This document shows, piece by piece, positions 13,274 to 13,295 of a stretch of 13,295 bases of DNA (positions are counted from its first letter, which is position 1; every line of letters begins with the position of its first letter). The notes under the pieces are model-generated. The model made no database searches. It had not been told where the DNA came from and saw only the letters and a list, made by a program, of their open reading frames with translations. Position numbers and translations under genes: made by a program. The DNA is from an uncultured Clostridia bacterium (GTDB taxonomy: Bacteria; Bacillota; Clostridia; Christensenellales; Aristaeellaceae), in the NCBI GenBank assembly GCA_934647305.1, contig CAKUFI010000067.1, positions 1 through 13,295 of the forward strand, in the 5' to 3' direction.

Positions 13274-13295
13274 CCCCGTGCCCACCGTACACGCC

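Larger units (their letters stand above)
13031..13295. other. Gene-free right flank with successive hairpins
   Basis: No gene is supported. In order it holds the 12-bp hairpin (13046-13080), a 9-bp hairpin GAAATCGCA/TGCGATTTC (13084-13109), the 40-nt edge repeat, a small GGGG/CCCC hairpin (13145-13161), and two nested hairpins at 13181-13221 and 13231-13273. No start codon with a binding site and no recognisable protein are seen. Confidence 0.7.

Overview
The window looks like a chromosomal segment of a GC-rich, endospore-forming member of the Bacillota, probably class Clostridia. Four things point there: a complete GerA-type germinant-receptor operon, strong AGGAGG ribosome binding sites, close-to-consensus sigma-A promoters with 17-bp spacers, and an rplM-rpsI operon whose GTG-started L13 is typical of Bacillota. 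The genus cannot be fixed from the sequence. Both ends of the window lie in or near dispersed hairpin repeats, as would happen if this were an assembly contig broken at repeats (inference).

Layout, left to right. (1) 1-77 holds a 40-nt hairpin repeat and a terminator. (2) 78-3768, minus strand, is the three-gene germinant receptor operon (A, B and C subunits) with 4-nt ATGA overlaps. (3) 3902-6602, plus strand, is murJ, a small unknown gene and a metallo-beta-lactamase-fold hydrolase, again joined by ATGA overlaps and read from a good promoter. (4) 6603-7437 has no gene but is densely structured: two tandem modules of about 300 and 265 bp built of hairpins, containing a 29-nt repeat unit whose 15-nt hairpin changes sequence while keeping its pairing. 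(5) 7438-8340 is a sugar-phosphate isomerase/epimerase-like gene with an exact-consensus promoter and its own terminator. (6) 8370-9428 is the L13-S9 operon with a structured leader and a bidirectional terminator. (7) 9442-10157, minus strand, is a pair of unrecognised ORFs with visibly lower GC than the rest. (8) 10230-12971 is an AraC-type regulator divergent from a ThuA-like protein and a Gfo/Idh/MocA dehydrogenase, a likely sugar-oxidation unit. (9) 12972-13295 has no gene but holds two more copies of the 29-nt unit, several strong hairpins, and the 40-nt hairpin repeat of the left edge in inverted orientation.

Functionally the window mixes housekeeping (cell-wall precursor flipping, ribosome), sporulation/germination and carbohydrate catabolism. 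ThuA, the Gfo/Idh enzyme and possibly the TIM-barrel isomerase fit an oxidised-sugar (3-keto-type) pathway controlled by the AraC regulator; this is inferred from families and context. The most unusual content is the structured repeat region at 6603-7400 and its relatives at the L13 leader and the right edge.
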